Source: JALEFZ01 sp039820545 (GTDB lineage Bacteria > Bacteroidota > Bacteroidia > J057). From it: a stretch of DNA of 64,000 nt. The notes beneath the pieces are model-generated. The model was not told the DNA's origin, searched no databases, and worked only from the letters and a program-made list of their open reading frames with translations. Of the stretch, positions 61,933-64,000 are shown one piece after another; position 1 is the stretch's first letter; every line of letters starts with the position of its first letter. A program made the position numbers and the translations under genes. The stretch is from NCBI GenBank assembly GCA_039820545.1, contig JBCBPW010000022.1, positions 1 through 64,000 of the forward strand. Direction: 5' to 3'.

Positions 61933-64000
61933 CTAATGCTTGATCAATTTTAAGACTTGTACCTTGTCCTGAAAGGCTACTTGGACGAAATAAGTCCCTG
62001 GTGCAAGCGCTTGTATATCCACAGGTATCTGGTAGGTGCCTCGGGCAAGTTGCCGCTGATATATGCCGCGTATGTGTCGTCCCTGCATATCCCAAAGGGT
62101 AAGGTTTACTTCTCCATGATTGGGCAGGCTGAACTTGATTTTCACCTGGTCATTGGCTGGATTGGGAAACAACTGACTTTCCAGTACTGCCTCAGGTGCC
62201 AAAGCCTCTTCTATACTTGTCAATGCACCCAAACCGAGCGGACGGAAGCCCGTATTGTTGTCCTCATGTACCTCATCTATCAGGTTGTTGGGATCGATCA
62301 CCACATAGATTCTAGGTGCTGGATCGATTCCTGCTGGAACTTTACATTGAAAGCGAACAGTCGTCCTCTCTCTAGCCAAGAATGCATCACTGACTTTCGG
62401 GCTGGTATTTCCATTGATGTCTGCCAGCAACGTGCCCCCAAGGTTAGGATTCCCTGCGTACAATTGGAACGCCACTTCGCCGATGTAGTCTGTGAAACTA
62501 TAGTTATGGATCAGCGCAGTGATTTCTATCGTGTCTCCTGTGACAAAGGAAGTTTTGTCAACGAATACGGATTTTGAAAGGCGTTTCAGGTCCAAATCAT
62601 CTATAAAGGCGGGATTTTTAGCTTCCTCCATTCGCCAAGGTAAAATCATGGTTAGGTCAGGCTTATTGCCATAGTTGGTGGACCAAAATGTTGGGATGCC
62701 GACTGTTTCGTCAGGAAGATCCACTGCAAAGCCTAGGGTCAAGGCTCCATTTCTTGCCCAGTAGGCAGATGGTTTGACAGTGTAGCGCGCGTTTTGGCTG
62801 CCTGACTCAAAAGCAGAGGCTAAGTTCGCATTCAGGTTATTGGTAAAACCGACCTCGGTATAAACCTCACTGCTGTGTGTCTTGATTTCTTCGCGATTGT
62901 AGGTACCATTCACATCAAATCCTGCTTGGAAGATCTTAAAGCTACCCGAACCTGAAACATTGACATCTACCCCAAACTTCTTGGTCGTGGAAACCGAATT
63001 GTTATTAAAACTGGACCACGACATCGTGAAGGTACCTCCACCTCCTGCACCAATTTGATCCCCTGTTCCTTCCACGATCAGCTCATCAAGCCCTACGTAG
63101 TCATCAAAGTTGCTCAGTTTGGCATACGAAAATAGATTTCCAGGCTCATGATCTGGCATGTAGTCCAACAAAGAGGTGGACTTGGACTCAAACCATGAGT
63201 CTATCGGTGGTCCGTCACGCATCAGGGCCAAGACATACCCAATGGTCACTCCACTAGAATCTACGGGATATTCAAATACATCATACTCCTGGATGATACC
63301 ATAGATCTGGTCATCAGATTTGGCTGTTTTTTTAGTGGAAATGGTCACAGTCTCAGTATTGGTTTGAGTAGCGGAAAATTCCTCTCCGTATCGAGCTGTG
63401 ATAGATGTTTTGAGTTCATTGCCCAGCTTGGAAATTCCGCCAGAAATCGTGGCACTCAGCCCCCAATCAGAATTGAGCGTAGTTTCCATCGTTTGAGAGG
63501 TAGAGCTGACCGCTTGATATTCTGAACTGAATGTCGTAGTCACGGCACTTCCAGGCCAGTTGGTGGCCGCAGGGTAAGCGTCAAAGATATCGGCTTCATT
63601 TCCATTTACAATGTCAAAATGATGAGGAGGAGCATTGTTGACGATCAGTGGGGTAAAGGTAGCACGTCGGCTGCGCGTAGGCTCTTTGAGGAAGACACGT
63701 CCTTCTTTGAATTCTCCAAAAACGGCCGCAAAATGATAACTGTCTGATTGACCTCCATAAGGGACTTTTTGAAATTCTTTTTCTCCCTTGGTTTCTAAAC
63801 CCCAGTTCGTTGTATTGGGCGTAACGATAAGATTGAGGCGAAGGACAGATACCTTCAGGCTATGGGTAGGATTGCCCGAGCTACCATCATCATCTGTGGT
63901 GACCACAAGGATATCTGGAATTTGGTCATAATCTGCATCACCTACGGATAGGTATTGATTTCCTGCGACCAGTTGATAAAATTGATCCTGAACATTCCCC
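61933..64000 (-). CDS. Large T9SS-exported protein, 5' end cut by the window
   Basis: The reading frame runs open to the window edge, so about 688 codons are seen and the true start lies outside. The visible beginning (SVGDADYDQIPDILVVTTDD) resembles an FG-GAP/VCBS calcium-binding repeat. A long Ser/Thr-rich part (about 100-330 of the visible region) has alternating-strand character (SATISGGISKLGNELKTSI, TNTETVTISTKKTAK) and might be a beta-pore-like or adhesive region. A CARDB-like domain follows (VDKTSFVTGDTIEITALIHN to EVHEDNNTG). The end (LFPNPANDQVKIKFSLPN ... VQVLKLIKH) is a type A T9SS signal. Fifth T9SS cargo in the window. Confidence 0.85.
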   Translation of the reverse strand, partial: GNVQDQFYQLVAGNQYLSVGDADYDQIPDILVVTTDDDGSSGNPTHSLKVSVLRLNLIVTPNTTNWGLETKGEKEFQKVPYGGQSDSYHFAAVFGEFKEGRVFLKEPTRSRRATFTPLIVNNAPPHHFDIVNGNEADIFDAYPAATNWPGSAVTTTFSSEYQAVSSTSQTMETTLNSDWGLSATISGGISKLGNELKTSITARYGEEFSATQTNTETVTISTKKTAKSDDQIYGIIQEYDVFEYPVDSSGVTIGYVLALMRDGPPIDSWFESKSTSLLDYMPDHEPGNLFSYAKLSNFDDYVGLDELIVEGTGDQIGAGGGGTFTMSWSSFNNNSVSTTKKFGVDVNVSGSGSFKIFQAGFDVNGTYNREEIKTHSSEVYTEVGFTNNLNANLASAFESGSQNARYTVKPSAYWARNGALTLGFAVDLPDETVGIPTFWSTNYGNKPDLTMILPWRMEEAKNPAFIDDLDLKRLSKSVFVDKTSFVTGDTIEITALIHNYSFTDYIGEVAFQLYAGNPNLGGTLLADINGNTSPKVSDAFLARERTTVRFQCKVPAGIDPAPRIYVVIDPNNLIDEVHEDNNTGFRPLGLGALTSIEEALAPEAVLESQLFPNPANDQVKIKFSLPNHGEVNLTLWDMQGRHIRGIYQRQLARGTYQIPVDIQALAPGTYFVQVAFQDKVQVLKLIKH

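Noticed and set aside
61957..62577. 206-codon plus-strand frame opposite the edge T9SS gene
   Set aside because: It is antisense to a well-supported T9SS sorting domain and CARDB-like region, and its translation looks like no protein family.

Overview
The window comes from a chromosome of a Bacteroidota bacterium, most likely of the Saprospiria / Lewinella type. The evidence is five proteins with type IX secretion (T9SS) C-terminal sorting domains, a PorV-family outer-membrane protein, a giant SprB-repeat protein with a gliding-type (type B) C-terminus, many PKD-domain proteins, several lipoproteins, and few recognisable Shine-Dalgarno sequences. The placement below phylum level is inference. 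I recognised no rRNA, tRNA, CRISPR array, transposase or phage gene.

Layout. 0-6 kb is housekeeping: a MarR regulator, an enoyl-CoA hydratase, FloA, then on the minus strand an orphan GroES-like protein, a lipoprotein cyclophilin and RecA. 6-16 kb holds two large secreted proteins: an M43-like protein whose zinc site has lost its catalytic glutamate, and a 1604-residue SprB-repeat adhesin-like protein. 16-21.7 kb holds RluD, an sdpR/sdpI-like autorepressor and immunity pair with a visible operator, a small HTH protein, a coupled AI-2E transporter / Nudix / MazG cluster, and YigZ. 21.9-24.5 kb holds a T9SS-exported metalloprotease and a degenerate Nudix protein. 25-31 kb holds smc, rimO and ftsY.

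31-42 kb holds an ECF sigma factor overlapping a gene for an anti-sigma-like protein joined to a predicted barrel, which overlaps a PKD lipoprotein gene. Next come a seven-PKD T9SS cargo protein, a PorV-like protein and a Pif1-like helicase. Two intergenic regions here carry REP-like hairpin repeats.

42-58 kb is the most unusual part. After a fatty-acid desaturase comes an accessory island of about 14.7 kb made of envelope or secreted proteins: an unknown secreted protein, a secreted caspase-fold peptidase, an M48-like metallopeptidase with MORN-like repeats, two small membrane or secreted proteins, a tandemly duplicated 'barrel + CTSPMF lipoprotein' pair, and three paralogous HtrA-type serine proteases that share a new-looking N-terminal module. 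Three catalytic classes of protease together in the envelope suggest a proteolytic surface or stress-response system. No function is proven.

58-64 kb holds rtcB divergent from a WYL regulator (a probable RNA-repair module), a PhyH dioxygenase, and a T9SS protein cut by the window end. Several start codons were moved downstream of the longest open frame because signal peptides, lipoboxes, Shine-Dalgarno sequences or ATGA overlaps support it.
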